A DNA stretch of 64,000 nucleotides from Andeanibacterium sp036384795 (GCA_036384795.1 DASVLP010000070.1:1-64000); one strand, 5' to 3'. Counted from the stretch's first letter, positions 36,343-48,143 are shown. The notes: a model not told the origin generated them from the sequence alone. Made by a program: numbers and translations.

Positions 36343-37330
36343 TCAGCAGCCGCGCGGCCAGCGGCGCGTGATAGGTGAGCACCCCCGAACAGCCCGCGCG
36401 CTTGAACGCCGTCAGCGTTTCCAGCACCAGTGCCTCGCGCTCGCCCGCGCCGACCGCCGCCGCGGCCTCGAGCATCGCGTATTCGCCGCTCACCTGGTAC
36501 GCGAACACCGGCACTTCGAAGCGTTCCTTCACCCGCCGGACGATATCGAGGTACGGCAGGCCGGGCTTCACCATCACGCTGTCCGCCCCCTCGGCGAGAT
36601 CGAGTGCGACTTCGCGCAACGCCTCTTGCGAATTGCCCGGATCCATCTGGTAGGACGTCTTGCCGCCTTTCAGCAGCCCGCCCGAGCCGACCGCGTCGCG
36701 GAACGGGCCGTAGAACGCCGACGCATACTTGGCGGCATAGCTCATGATCTGGACGTTGGCGTGGCCTGCCTCTTCGAGCGCCTGGCGGATCGCGCCGACG
36801 CGGCCATCCATCATGTCGGACGGGGCGATGATGTCGGCGCCCGCCGCCGCCTGGTTGAGCGCCTGGCCGACCAGCACCTCCACCGTCGCGTCGTTCACCA
36901 CATATCCGCGCTCGTCGAGCAGGCCGTCCTGCCCGTGGCTGGTGTAGGGATCGAGCGCAACGTCGGTGAGCACGCCGATGTCATCGCCGCAGGCGTCGCG
37001 CACCGCTTGGATCGCGCGGCACATAAGATTGTCCGGGGCGAGCGCCTCGCGCCCGTCCTCGCTGCGCTTTTCGGCAGGCGTGTTGGGGAACAGCGCGAGG
37101 CACGGGATGCCCAGCGCCACCGCCTGTTTCGCGCGCGCGGCGATCCCGTCGACCGACCAGCGCGACACGCCGGGCAGCGAGCCGACCGGCTGCTCGACCC
37201 CGTGCCCGTCGGTCACGAACAGCGGCCAGATGAGATCGGCGGGGGTCAGCACGGTTTCGCGGTGGAGCGCGCGGCTCCAGCCGGTCGCGCGGGTGCGGCG
37301 CAGGCGCAGGGCGGGATAGGAAGCGGTCAT
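36335..37330 (-). CDS. hemB: Delta-aminolevulinic acid dehydratase (porphobilinogen synthase)
   Basis: A 331-residue HemB that joins two 5-aminolevulinate molecules into porphobilinogen in haem synthesis. Active-site lysine regions are SYAAKYASAFYGPFRDA and SVMVKPGLPYLD; the metal loop reads VALDPYTSHGQDG and lacks the cysteine cluster of zinc enzymes, so it is probably the magnesium-dependent type (inference). A second haem gene, hemJ, lies at the right edge of the window. Confidence 0.96.
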   Translation of the reverse strand: MTASYPALRLRRTRATGWSRALHRETVLTPADLIWPLFVTDGHGVEQPVGSLPGVSRWSVDGIAARAKQAVALGIPCLALFPNTPAEKRSEDGREALAPDNLMCRAIQAVRDACGDDIGVLTDVALDPYTSHGQDGLLDERGYVVNDATVEVLVGQALNQAAAGADIIAPSDMMDGRVGAIRQALEEAGHANVQIMSYAAKYASAFYGPFRDAVGSGGLLKGGKTSYQMDPGNSQEALREVALDLAEGADSVMVKPGLPYLDIVRRVKERFEVPVFAYQVSGEYAMLEAAAAVGAGEREALVLETLTAFKRAGCSGVLTYHAPLAARLLNG

Positions 37331-37378
37331 CGCGCGCGATGTGCCGGAAATCGGCGCGCCGCGCAATTCGCGCGGGCG

Positions 37379-38986
37379 TCAGCGCACTTGCTGTGGGTGA
37401 TCGGCGCGGTCGATCTCGCGCTCGGGCGCCTTGGCTTCCGCGCGCGCCGGCATGATGCTGCCGAGCGCCGCGCCGGGCTGGACCGCGAGCAGGCGCGCGA
37501 GCTGCGCCCTGAAATCCGCCAGGTCCCTGCCGGATAGTTGCGAGCGAGTGGCGAACTTGGCGGTCATCGGATCGATCGTGCGCCCGTTGCGGTACATTTC
37601 GTAGTGCAGGTGCGGGCCGGTCGAGAGCCCGGTCGAGCCGACGAAGCCGATGATCTGCCCCGCGCCGACCCGCTGGCCGACCTCGACCGCGATCCGGCTC
37701 ATGTGCGCATAGCCAGTGCCGAAGCCGCCGCCATGGTCGAGCTTGACGAAATTGCCGTGCCCGCCGTGGCGCCCGGCAAACACCACCCGGCCGGCGGCGA
37801 CCGCATGGATCGGCTCGCCGTAGCTCGCCTTCAGGTCGACGCCCGCATGCATTCGCGAATAGCCCAGGATCGGGTGGAAGCGCTCGCCGTAGGACGAGTT
37901 CACCCCGCGGAACACCACCGGCATCACCAGGCCGCTCTTCTGTTCGCCGACGCCGGAAGCCTCGAAGAACTGGCCGTCCTTGCCCCAGCGCATCAATTGC
38001 GCCTCGGGCTTGCCGTTGTGGCTGACCCCGGCGAACAGCAAGTCGCCGGTCTGCGTCTCGCCGGTGGCGGCGCGCTTGTACGACACGATCATGTCGAACT
38101 GGTCGCCGGCGGCGAGCCGGTCGAGATCCATCTGGTTGTTCAGCGTGCGCAAATAGTCCTGCACCGCCTTGGCCGGGGCGCCGGCGGCGCGCGCCGAGCG
38201 ATAGAGGCTGTCGCCGATCGTGCCGCGGATGCGCAGCGGCGTGGCATCGACGCGGATCGGATGCGGTTCGAGCGTGAGCGTGCCGTTCTTGCGCTCGAGC
38301 CCCAGCTCGAGGTCGAACCGTGCGCGGAACGACAGCTTGTCGAGCGGGCGCGGCTGATCGGGCGAGGCGCGGCGGCCCAACGTGATGTCGACCCGCGTGC
38401 CCGGCTCGATGTCGCCGAGCGGCATCGCTGAAGAAACCAGCGAGGCCACGTTGCCGACCTCGCCCGCGCCGACGCCCGCCCGCTGGAGCATGCGGGCGAA
38501 GCTGTCGCCCTGCGAAAGGGTGGCGATCAATTCGATCTGCGGGCGTTCCGGCGCCGAGCGCAGCGGGATCACCGCCGCGGTCGCGGCCATGTGCCGGCCG
38601 GTGTCCCCGCCGAGCGCCAGCGGCATGATCATCTGGCTGCGGAATTCGTCGCGCTGGGCCTGATCGATCCGGATCGGCGCGGCCTCGAGCGCGGAAAAGT
38701 CGGGCCAGAACAACAGTGCCAGCGCGGCGAGCGCGAACAGCGTGAACGCGCCGCGGAACCAGCGCACGCTGCCGATGTCCTGCGCCAGGTCGGGCACCAG
38801 GTCGAGCCCGCCGATCGCGAGCGAGACGCGCTCGCGCCACTGGTGGAAATGCTCGCCCAGCGAGGTGAAGCGGCTGACGACCGGGCGCGCGTCGGCGAGC
38901 ACCTGGGCCTGCGACAGTTGCGCGGCGGCTACGCCCGCACCTGCATGGCCGAACAGGTCTGCGTCCTCGTCACGCGGGTTGAACAA
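37379..38986 (-). CDS. M23-family (LytM) metallopeptidase, membrane-anchored
   Basis: A 535-residue protein. A cytoplasmic N-terminus is followed by one membrane segment (WFRGAFTLFALAALALLFW, near 80-98), a SPOR-like or LysM-like middle region with GDSFARMLQRAG, and a C-terminal LytM domain with HAGVDLKASYGEP and HLHYEMY carrying the zinc ligands. It probably trims peptidoglycan cross-links. TTG at 38986 is proposed as the start because GGAGG lies 6 bases before it; GTG codons at 39019 and 39052 are alternatives. Confidence 0.88.
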   Translation of the reverse strand: MFNPRDEDADLFGHAGAGVAAAQLSQAQVLADARPVVSRFTSLGEHFHQWRERVSLAIGGLDLVPDLAQDIGSVRWFRGAFTLFALAALALLFWPDFSALEAAPIRIDQAQRDEFRSQMIMPLALGGDTGRHMAATAAVIPLRSAPERPQIELIATLSQGDSFARMLQRAGVGAGEVGNVASLVSSAMPLGDIEPGTRVDITLGRRASPDQPRPLDKLSFRARFDLELGLERKNGTLTLEPHPIRVDATPLRIRGTIGDSLYRSARAAGAPAKAVQDYLRTLNNQMDLDRLAAGDQFDMIVSYKRAATGETQTGDLLFAGVSHNGKPEAQLMRWGKDGQFFEASGVGEQKSGLVMPVVFRGVNSSYGERFHPILGYSRMHAGVDLKASYGEPIHAVAAGRVVFAGRHGGHGNFVKLDHGGGFGTGYAHMSRIAVEVGQRVGAGQIIGFVGSTGLSTGPHLHYEMYRNGRTIDPMTAKFATRSQLSGRDLADFRAQLARLLAVQPGAALGSIMPARAEAKAPEREIDRADHPQQVR

Positions 38987-39145
38987 TCCGGTCCTCCATC
39001 CAGCCGCCAGCCCGTTCACAACAAGAATCGCGGGAAGGCGGCCCCCGCTCACGGTCCTGACGCAAAACCCTGCCTGCTCAAAGTTAACGTGGCGCTAATT
39101 TCGGCAGGGTGAGTCGGACTTACGGTTAACTGTTGAGCTATCCCG

Positions 39146-41764
<2,619 letters not shown>

Positions 41765-41775
41765 ACGTCCGGCCG

Positions 41776-42087
41776 ATGCGGATCGACAAGCTGCTGTGGT
41801 TCCTGCGCTTTGCCCGGAGCCGCAGCGTCGCGCAGAAGTGGGTCGCCGAAGGTCATATCCGCCGCAACGGCGCGCGGGTCGAGCGCATGCACCAGCCGGT
41901 CGAGCCGGGCGACGTGCTGACTCTGCCGCTCGCCCGCAAGGTGCTGGTGATCGAAATCCTCGCCTTGCCGATGCGCCGGGGCCCTGCGGAAGAGGCGCGC
42001 GGCTGCTATCGCGAGCTTGACGCTGGCGCTCCGTTCGCCATAGCAGGCGGCAAAAGCGAGCCACCCGAAGGACATCCGCGCCCATGA
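41776..42087 (+). CDS. S4-domain RNA-binding protein (Hsp15-like)
   Basis: A 103-residue protein whose first 65 residues are an S4 RNA-binding fold (MRIDKLLWFLRFARSRSVAQ, IRRNGARV). It resembles Hsp15, which binds free 50S subunits carrying a nascent chain. It begins 11 bases after the helicase stop and ends in an ATGA overlap with the ferredoxin gene, so these are co-transcribed. Function in RNA handling fits the helicase neighbour. Confidence 0.88.
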   Translation: MRIDKLLWFLRFARSRSVAQKWVAEGHIRRNGARVERMHQPVEPGDVLTLPLARKVLVIEILALPMRRGPAEEARGCYRELDAGAPFAIAGGKSEPPEGHPRP

Positions 42088-42422
42088 CTTACGTCGTCAC
42101 CGACGCCTGCATCCGCTGCAAGTACACCGATTGCGTAGAGGTGTGCCCGGTCGACTGCTTCTACGAAGGCGAGAACATGCTGGTGATCAATCCCAGCGAA
42201 TGCATCGATTGCGGCGTGTGCGAGCCCGAATGTCCGGCCGAGGCGATCCTGCCGGACACCGAAGGCGGGCTTGAGCAGTGGCTCGAACTGAATGCCAAGT
42301 TCTCCGCCGAGTGGCCCAACATCACCACCAAGAAAGACCCGCCGGCCGAGGCCGACGAACACAAGGGCGAGGAAGGCAAGTTCGACAAGTACTTCTCCGC
42401 CGAACCTGGCGAAGGGGACTGA
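42084..42422 (+). CDS. fdxA: 7Fe-8S ferredoxin
   Basis: A 112-residue ferredoxin with cysteines C9, C12, C17, C21, C25, C40, C43, C46 and C50, arranged for one 3Fe-4S and one 4Fe-4S cluster, and an acidic C-terminal extension (EADEHKGEEGKFDKYF). This is the FdxA/FdII type common in alphaproteobacteria. It is last in the helicase-S4-ferredoxin operon. Confidence 0.95.
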   Translation: MTYVVTDACIRCKYTDCVEVCPVDCFYEGENMLVINPSECIDCGVCEPECPAEAILPDTEGGLEQWLELNAKFSAEWPNITTKKDPPAEADEHKGEEGKFDKYFSAEPGEGD

Positions 42423-42455
42423 CGGCCGGAACAGGCCCGGAGTTAACCCTCGAAT

Positions 42456-42474
42456 CCCGCACATAATTTGCGGG
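42456..42474 (+). terminator. Hairpin after fdxA
   Basis: CCCGCA and TGCGGG form a 6-base stem around CATAATT, followed 8 bases later by a short ATTTTGTT stretch. It probably ends the helicase-S4-fdxA transcript. The rest of the 42423-42681 spacer holds no recognisable gene and should contain the carD promoter. Confidence 0.5.
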
Positions 42475-42681
42475 GCTGGCAATTTTGTTGCGAATCTGCT
42501 ACACAAGTTAGCGAACGGTCGCACTTGCCCATGGCGCGGCCGCTGGATTCACGAAAGGTAGGCCCCACCGCGCATTCGGTCGAAGGAAGGTTTCGGGCCT
42601 CGGCACAGCCGGCGGCTCGCTGAGTTCCTTGACGCGTTTCGCTGCCGGCGCGCGATCGGGCCCCCTCAGAAAGGACGCTAC

Positions 42682-43215
42682 ATGGCAGCCAAGGCCCCCG
42701 CCTTTTCCGTCGGAGATTATGTCGTTTACCCCAAGCACGGCGTCGGCCGCGTGATCGAGCTCCAGAACGAGGAGATCGCCGGCATGCAGCTCGAGCTGTA
42801 CGTTCTGCGGTTCGAGAAAGAGCGCATGACGCTGCGCGTTCCGGTCAACAAGGTAGAAGCGATCGGCATGCGCAAGCTGTCGAGCGACAAGACGCTGCGC
42901 GAGGCGCTCGACACGCTGAAGGGCAAGCCCAAGGTGAAGCGCACGATGTGGTCGCGCCGGGCCCAGGAATACGAAGCCAAGATCAATTCGGGCGACCTCG
43001 TGTCGATTGCCGAAGTGACCCGCGACTTGTTCCGCGCCGACGACCAGCCCGAGCAGAGCTATTCGGAACGGCAAATCTTCGAAGCGGCCTCGAGCCGGCT
43101 CGCGCGCGAGCTCGCGGCAATGGAGAAAACCGACGAGCCCGCCGCGCTCAAGAAGATCCTCGCGATCCTCAACGAGCATGCGCCGAAGTACTACGAGAAC
43201 GCCGAAACCGCCTGA
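42682..43215 (+). CDS. carD: CarD-family RNA polymerase-binding transcription regulator
   Basis: A 177-residue protein with an N-terminal Tudor-like domain (FSVGDYVVYPKHGVGRVIEL) that binds RNA polymerase beta and a helical C-terminal DNA-binding domain (about 75-165). In other bacteria CarD stabilises open promoter complexes at rRNA and other genes. Adjacent to fdxA but in its own transcription unit, which ends in a strong terminator. Confidence 0.95.
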   Translation: MAAKAPAFSVGDYVVYPKHGVGRVIELQNEEIAGMQLELYVLRFEKERMTLRVPVNKVEAIGMRKLSSDKTLREALDTLKGKPKVKRTMWSRRAQEYEAKINSGDLVSIAEVTRDLFRADDQPEQSYSERQIFEAASSRLARELAAMEKTDEPAALKKILAILNEHAPKYYENAETA

Positions 43216-43237
43216 GCGGGCGTTCAGTGGACGAATG

Positions 43238-43267
43238 AAGGGGCCGGCCGCGAGGCAGCCCCTTTTT
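43238..43267 (+). terminator. Rho-independent terminator of carD
   Basis: AAGGGGC ... GCCCCTTTTT with an inner GCC-GCGA-GGC stem: a GC-rich hairpin directly followed by a T run, 22 bases after the carD stop. Confidence 0.85.
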
Positions 43268-43317
43268 CGTGCCACGGCCTTCCGCAGCTTGAACGTGCTT
43301 CCTATCTAGTGTATTGC

Positions 43318-43329
43318 TGTATTAATACA
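43318..43329. promoter_or_regulatory. Palindromic operator-like site before the GIN-domain gene
   Basis: TGTATTAATACA, a perfect 12-base palindrome, lies 17 bases before the start of the GIN-domain gene. It sits in an unusually AT-rich patch together with an upstream GTGTATT half-site (43309-43315). A possible -35 TTGAAC is at 43289-43294. A strong ribosome-binding site, AGGAGGT, follows at 43335-43341. The shape suggests a dimeric repressor such as a PadR or GntR protein; no such gene is adjacent. Confidence 0.5.
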
Positions 43330-43345
43330 CAATAGGAGGTAAGAT

Positions 43346-44122
43346 ATGCGTCTGGATAAGTTGTTCAGCACGCTTGGCCCGGTGATCGCGATGGCCATGG
43401 CGAGCGGTGTTTCCGGCTGCGACGGAAGCAAGTTCACGTTCGCCGGAAAGGAAGGCGTGCCGCTGTCGGAGCTCGATCTGTCCGCGGCGACACCGACCAA
43501 GATCAACCTCGCCGGTCCCGACGTGGTAAGGATCGCCGAGGGCGCCGATTTCGCGATCGCGCTGGAGGGCGACAGCGACGCCAAGGAGCGGATGCGGTTC
43601 CTGCTCGAGGACGGCACGTTGTCGATCCTGCGCGATCACGCGAACTGGGGCGCCGGTGACGGCAAAGTCGCCACCGTCAGCATCACCATGCCGCCACCGC
43701 GCAAGCTGGTGCTCGCCGGCTCCGGCGAGATCCACAGCGACACGCTCGCAAGCGATGCGGAAATCGTCGTCGCGGGGTCCGGCAAAGTCTTCACGCCTGC
43801 CGTCAAGGTCGCTTCGCTCGACGTCAATCTCGCCGGCTCCGGCAGTTACAGGGCCAGCGGAAATGCCGAGCGGCTCGAGCTCAGCATCGCGGGCTCGGGA
43901 GACGCGAACATGGAAGACCTCAATGTCGAGCGGGCCAAGATCAAGCTCGCCGGCGCGGGCGATGCGGTGCTCGCGTCCGACGGCGCAGTCGACGTGCGGA
44001 TCATGGGCTCCGGCAACGTCACCGTGCGCGGCAGTGCCCGATGCACGCTCAAGAGCTTCGGCTCGGGCGCCGTGAATTGCGAGCGGGGCACCACAGCGAC
44101 CGATCGGGACGCATTCGGCTAG
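43346..44122 (+). CDS. GIN-domain (DUF2807) putative lipoprotein
   Basis: A 258-residue exported protein. The signal peptide ends in a lipobox VSGC with C25. The mature protein is a beta-helix-like array with recurring AGSG / SGSG turns (LVLAGSGEIHSD, IVVAGSGKVFT, VNLAGSGSYRA, SIAGSGDANM, IMGSGNVTV), typical of the head GIN/DUF2807 domain. Function is unknown; many relatives respond to stress. The ribosome-binding site and a palindrome upstream suggest regulated, strong expression. A small lipoprotein gene follows. Confidence 0.85.
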   Translation: MRLDKLFSTLGPVIAMAMASGVSGCDGSKFTFAGKEGVPLSELDLSAATPTKINLAGPDVVRIAEGADFAIALEGDSDAKERMRFLLEDGTLSILRDHANWGAGDGKVATVSITMPPPRKLVLAGSGEIHSDTLASDAEIVVAGSGKVFTPAVKVASLDVNLAGSGSYRASGNAERLELSIAGSGDANMEDLNVERAKIKLAGAGDAVLASDGAVDVRIMGSGNVTVRGSARCTLKSFGSGAVNCERGTTATDRDAFG

Positions 44123-44181
44123 GTCCAGTTCACCCTCCGCTCATTCTTCCGCCGTATGGGTGCAGGAAAGGAGCGTGGCCG

Positions 44182-44511
44182 ATGGGCATTCCGGGACGAA
44201 TCACTGCAGGCATGGCGATTGCGCTCGCGCTGCCGGGCTGCGTCGCCAAGACCGCATGGAACGTCGCGACCGCGCCGGTGAAAGTCGGCTCGAAAGCGGT
44301 GGACCTCGCCACCACCAGCCAGTCCGAGGCCGACGAGAAGCGCGGCCGCGACCTGCGCAAGCGCGACGAGCAGCTCGGCGAGCTCCAGCGACGCTACGAG
44401 CGGGAGATGGGCGAGTGCGAACGCGGCAACCGCTACGCGTGCGACGACGCGCCGACTACCCGCGCCGAAATCCAGGAACTGTCTTCTACCGTGCCGGCCG
44501 CGCCGCAGTAG
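44182..44511 (+). CDS. Small predicted lipoprotein
   Basis: A 109-residue protein with a signal peptide and lipobox LPGC (C20), then VAKTAWNVATAPVKVGSKAVDL and a highly charged helical segment (EADEKRGRDLRKRDEQLGELQRR) that may form a coiled coil. GGAG lies 13-16 bases before the ATG. Probably anchored in the outer or inner membrane; function unknown. It follows the GIN-domain gene after 59 bases and overlaps the 3' end of the opposite-strand tsaC gene by 26 bases. Confidence 0.75.
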   Translation: MGIPGRITAGMAIALALPGCVAKTAWNVATAPVKVGSKAVDLATTSQSEADEKRGRDLRKRDEQLGELQRRYEREMGECERGNRYACDDAPTTRAEIQELSSTVPAAPQ

Positions 44512-45445
44512 GCGCTGCCGCGCGTTTGAGCCGGTCGCGGATCGCCGCGCCGATCCCTTCCCCCGCAACCGGCGCGACCGCGATCCTCGATTGCGGCGCG
44601 GCCGCTGCGAGATGCAGGCACACATAGAGGCGCGCGGCGGCTTCGGCGAGATCGCCGCTGGCCGAGAGGGTGCAATCCCCCGCGACCTTGCCGAAGCCGA
44701 TCAGGAACTCGTCCGCCGCCGCTTCGCTCGCGTCGAGCCGCACCGGCTTGCCCGGCGAATAGTGGCTTGCGAGCTGGCCAGGTGCCTCGATCGTGCCGGG
44801 CGCGGCGTCATGCGGCTTCCCCAGAATGGCGGACAGCTGCTCGCGAGTGATCGGTCCGGGGCGCAACAGCTGCCAGTGGCCCCGTTCGCGCAGCGCCACG
44901 ATGGTCGATTCCAGGCCGCGTTCGCAAGGGCCGGCGTCGAGCACCAGATCAACCCGATCGCCGAGCGAAGATGTCACGTGGGCCGCCTCGGTCGGGCTGA
45001 CCGCCCCGCTGCGATTGGCCGACGGGGCGGCAAGCGGCAGGCCGGTTTCGCGGAGCAGCGCTTGCATGGCGGAATGCGCCGGCATCCGCACCGCAAGCGT
45101 GCTCAAACCGGCGCATACCGCGGGTGCGATCGGGGCAGCCTCGCGGAGCGGCAGCACCAAGGTCAGCGGCCCCGGCCAAAGATGGGCCGCAAGCGAGCGC
45201 GCCCGCTCGTCGATTACCGCAAGCCGCTCGGCCATTGCGAGGTCGGCGACATGGACGATCAGCGGGTTGAAATCGGGCCGCCCCTTGGCGCGGTAGATCG
45301 CCGCGACCGCCGCTTCGCTATCGGCGCGCGCGGCGAGGCCGTAGACCGTCTCGGTCGGCACCGCGACGAGGCGGCCTTCGACGAGCAGCTCGGCCGCGCG
45401 GGCGATCCCCGCGGCATCGGCCGGAACGATGTGCGCGTCACTCAT
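44486..45445 (-). CDS. Threonylcarbamoyl-AMP synthase (Sua5/YwlC type)
   Basis: A 319-residue protein with an N-terminal YrdC domain (PTETVYGLAARADSEAA, KGRPDFNPLIVHV, PSANRSG) and a C-terminal Sua5 extension after about residue 210 (GQLASHYSPGKPVRL). It makes threonylcarbamoyl-AMP for the tRNA t6A modification. The last 26 bases overlap the lipoprotein gene on the other strand, outside any known catalytic motif. Confidence 0.94.
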   Translation of the reverse strand: MSDAHIVPADAAGIARAAELLVEGRLVAVPTETVYGLAARADSEAAVAAIYRAKGRPDFNPLIVHVADLAMAERLAVIDERARSLAAHLWPGPLTLVLPLREAAPIAPAVCAGLSTLAVRMPAHSAMQALLRETGLPLAAPSANRSGAVSPTEAAHVTSSLGDRVDLVLDAGPCERGLESTIVALRERGHWQLLRPGPITREQLSAILGKPHDAAPGTIEAPGQLASHYSPGKPVRLDASEAAADEFLIGFGKVAGDCTLSASGDLAEAAARLYVCLHLAAAAPQSRIAVAPVAGEGIGAAIRDRLKRAAAPTAARPAR

Positions 45446-45556
45446 GGCGCCCCCGCTAGAAGCGCTGGCGGCGCCTGTCCATTCCCCGCGGCTGAGCGTC
45501 CTTGCCGCCTCTCGCCGCGGACTATAGGGGTTCCGCTCCAGCCGAGAGGAACGAGC

Positions 45557-47299
45557 ATGGCTTTCACCCCGCCGACCGCCGACCAACTGCTCGCGATCAA
45601 GGTCAACGCAGGAATCGCCGAGCTGGCGGAGCACGAGCGCTTCGCCGCGGCCGAGCCCGACCTGGTCGAGGCGCTGGTCGAAGGCAACGGCGCGTTCGCG
45701 GCGGGCGAATGGGCCCCGCTCAGCCGGATCGGCGACATCGAAGGCGCCAAACTGGAAAACGGCGTGGTCCACCTGCCTGACGGTTTTGCCGAGGCATACA
45801 GGCATTACGTCGAGCAGGGCTGGAACGCGATCGCGGCGCCGCCGGAGTACGGCGGCCAGGGCCTGCCGTTCACCCTCGCCTGCAACGTGCTGGAGAATTT
45901 GGGCGCCGCGAACCTTGCGTTCGCGTTGCTGCCGATGCTCACCGTCGCGGCGATCGAAGCGCTCGGCGAATACGGCACCGACGAGCAGAAGCGCACGTGG
46001 CTGCCCAAGCTGGTGAGCGGCGAATGGTCGGGCACGATGAACCTGACCGAGCCGCAGGCCGGCAGCGACGTCGGCGCCCTGCGCACGTCCGCCACGCCGA
46101 TCGCGGACGGAGAATACGCCGGCAAATACCGCATCAAGGGCCAGAAGATCTTCATCACCTGGGGCGAGCATGAGCTCGCCGCGAACATCGTCCACATGGT
46201 GCTCGCACGGATTCCCGGCGCGCCAGAGGGCAGCAAGGGCATCTCGCTGTTCCTGGTGCCGAAATACCCGGTGAAAGTCGACGGCTCGCTCGGCCCGCGC
46301 AACGACCTGCGCGCGGTCAGCCTCGAGCACAAGCTCGGCATCCATGCCTCGCCGACGTGTGTGATGAGCTATGGCGACAACGACGAATGCATCGGCGAAC
46401 TGGTCGGGCGCGAGAACGAAGGCCTCAAGGCGATGTTCACGATGATGAACTCGGCGCGGATCAACGTCGGCGGCCAGGGCCTGCAACTCGCCGAAGCGGC
46501 GACCCAGCAGGCGCTGGCTTACGCGAGGGATCGCGTGCAGTCGCCCCGCGCCGGCTCGGCCAGCCGCGCACCGGTAGCGATCATCGAGCATCCCGATGTC
46601 CGCCGGATGCTGTTGAGGATGAAGGCGCTGACCGAAGGCGTGCGTGCCCTGTTCTATTATACCGCCGGCCAGGCCGACCGGGCCGCGCTCGGCGATGCCG
46701 ATGCCAAGGCGCTGACCGATCTGCTGGTGCCGCTGATCAAGGCTTGGGGCACCGATGTCGGCATGGAAGTGACCTCGCTCGGCATCCAGGTCCACGGCGG
46801 AATGGGTTTCATCGAAGAAACGGGCGCCGCGCAGCACTATCGCGACGCGCGCATCCCGCCGATCTACGAAGGCACCAACGGGATCCAGGCGGCCGACCTG
46901 GTCACCCGCAAGCTGCCGATGGCAGGCGGCGAAGTGCTCTACCGGCTGATGGGCAGGATCGCCGCGGAAGTGCACGACGATGCCCCGGCGCTCGCCGCGC
47001 TGGCCGGCGATTGCGTCGCGATCGGCCATTGGATGCTCAAGGAAGCGAGCCTCGACGACCGGCTCGCCGGCAGCGTGCCGTTCGGCACGATGTGCGCGGT
47101 GACGATCGCGGGCTGGCAGCTGCTGCGCCAGGCAAAGGCGGTCGAGGCCGGCGAAAGCCCGGCGCTCGCCGCGAGCAAGCCGGTCACCACGCGCTTCTTC
47201 CTCAACCATGTCGTCAGCGAGGCTGCCGGATGGCGCGGCCCGGCAATGGCGGGCGCCGGGCTGCTCTACGCGCTGACCGCCGACCAGCTCGCAGGATAA
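45557..47299 (+). CDS. Acyl-CoA dehydrogenase
   Basis: A 580-residue flavoprotein of the large acyl-CoA dehydrogenase group with a C-terminal extension. It has MNLTEPQAGSDVGALRTSA (substrate and FAD loop), ITWGEHE, and IYEGTNGIQAADLVTRKL with the region of the catalytic glutamate. It removes hydrogens from a CoA thioester during fatty-acid or related degradation; its electrons go to ETF. It starts 111 bases from the divergent tsaC and is followed after 4 bases by the DUF815 gene. Confidence 0.92.
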   Translation: MAFTPPTADQLLAIKVNAGIAELAEHERFAAAEPDLVEALVEGNGAFAAGEWAPLSRIGDIEGAKLENGVVHLPDGFAEAYRHYVEQGWNAIAAPPEYGGQGLPFTLACNVLENLGAANLAFALLPMLTVAAIEALGEYGTDEQKRTWLPKLVSGEWSGTMNLTEPQAGSDVGALRTSATPIADGEYAGKYRIKGQKIFITWGEHELAANIVHMVLARIPGAPEGSKGISLFLVPKYPVKVDGSLGPRNDLRAVSLEHKLGIHASPTCVMSYGDNDECIGELVGRENEGLKAMFTMMNSARINVGGQGLQLAEAATQQALAYARDRVQSPRAGSASRAPVAIIEHPDVRRMLLRMKALTEGVRALFYYTAGQADRAALGDADAKALTDLLVPLIKAWGTDVGMEVTSLGIQVHGGMGFIEETGAAQHYRDARIPPIYEGTNGIQAADLVTRKLPMAGGEVLYRLMGRIAAEVHDDAPALAALAGDCVAIGHWMLKEASLDDRLAGSVPFGTMCAVTIAGWQLLRQAKAVEAGESPALAASKPVTTRFFLNHVVSEAAGWRGPAMAGAGLLYALTADQLAG

Positions 47300-47303
47300 A
47301 TCG

Positions 47304-48143
47304 ATGCCCGACGACGCCGATACCAAGGACGTTCTTGCCCGGATCGCCGGCGCGCTCGAGCGGCTGGCGCCCCCGGCCGCCGTGCCCACCGATTGGCTGG
47401 CCTATCCGGCCTATGTCTGGACCGGCCGCGAGGCCCGCGGAATCGCCGCGCTCGACGCTCCGCGGCTCGAGCTGCTGCGCGGGATCGACGCGCAGAAGGA
47501 GCGCGTGACCGAAAACGTCGCGCGGCTCGCCCAAGGCCACTCGGCGCACGACATGCTGCTGTGGGGCGCGCGCGGAATGGGCAAGTCGGCGCTGCTGCGC
47601 GCCGCGATCGTCGCCGCGCAAGCCGCGCATCCTGGGCAAATCGCGCTGGTCCAGGCCGCCAGCGAAGCGCTCGACAGCCTGGCCGAGCTGTTCGCCCGCC
47701 TGGCTGCGGTTGCGCAGCGCAACTTTCTCGTGTTCGTCGACGACCTGGGCTTTGCCGAGAGCGACAGCGCCGGCCCGCGCCACTTGCGCAGCTGGCTGCA
47801 GGGCGGGGTCGAGGCGCGGCCGGCGAACGTCCGCCTGGCAGTGACTTCAAACCGCCGCGCGATCGTGCCGCGCGAGGCGCGCGAGCAAAGCGATCCGCTC
47901 AACCCGCGCGACGCGGTCGACGACCAGCTTGCGCTCGCCGACCGGTTCGGGCTCGCGCTCGGCTTTCACAACTGCACGCAGGACGAATACCTCGCGATCG
48001 TTGCCGGCTACGCCGCCGAATACGGGCTCGAATGGGACGAAGCCGAGGCCCTCGAGTGGGCGCGGCGGCGGGGCGCCCGCTCGGGCCGGACCGCGTGGCA
48101 GTTCATCGCCGAGCTCGCCGGACGGGCCGGCAAGACACTCTAG
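47304..48143 (+). CDS. DUF815 AAA-type ATPase
   Basis: A 279-residue P-loop ATPase of the DUF815 family. Walker A is GARGMGKSALLRA (residues 88-100) and Walker B is LVFVDDLGF. The family is widespread and poorly characterised. Downstream of an acyl-CoA dehydrogenase by 4 bases, it is probably co-transcribed, though the functional link is unclear. Its stop, in the CTAG at 48140-48143, overlaps the stop of the convergent sugar-dehydrogenase-like gene. Confidence 0.85.
   Translation: MPDDADTKDVLARIAGALERLAPPAAVPTDWLAYPAYVWTGREARGIAALDAPRLELLRGIDAQKERVTENVARLAQGHSAHDMLLWGARGMGKSALLRAAIVAAQAAHPGQIALVQAASEALDSLAELFARLAAVAQRNFLVFVDDLGFAESDSAGPRHLRSWLQGGVEARPANVRLAVTSNRRAIVPREAREQSDPLNPRDAVDDQLALADRFGLALGFHNCTQDEYLAIVAGYAAEYGLEWDEAEALEWARRRGARSGRTAWQFIAELAGRAGKTL

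Noticed and set aside
43238..43345. A riboswitch before the GIN-domain gene
   Set aside because: The hairpin there is a terminator of carD with a T run, and the remaining leader is too short for a known riboswitch.
44591..45500. Extension of the acyl-CoA dehydrogenase frame far upstream of 45557
   Set aside because: It would run through the opposite-strand tsaC gene. The ATG at 45557 has a good ribosome-binding site and starts the usual N-terminus.
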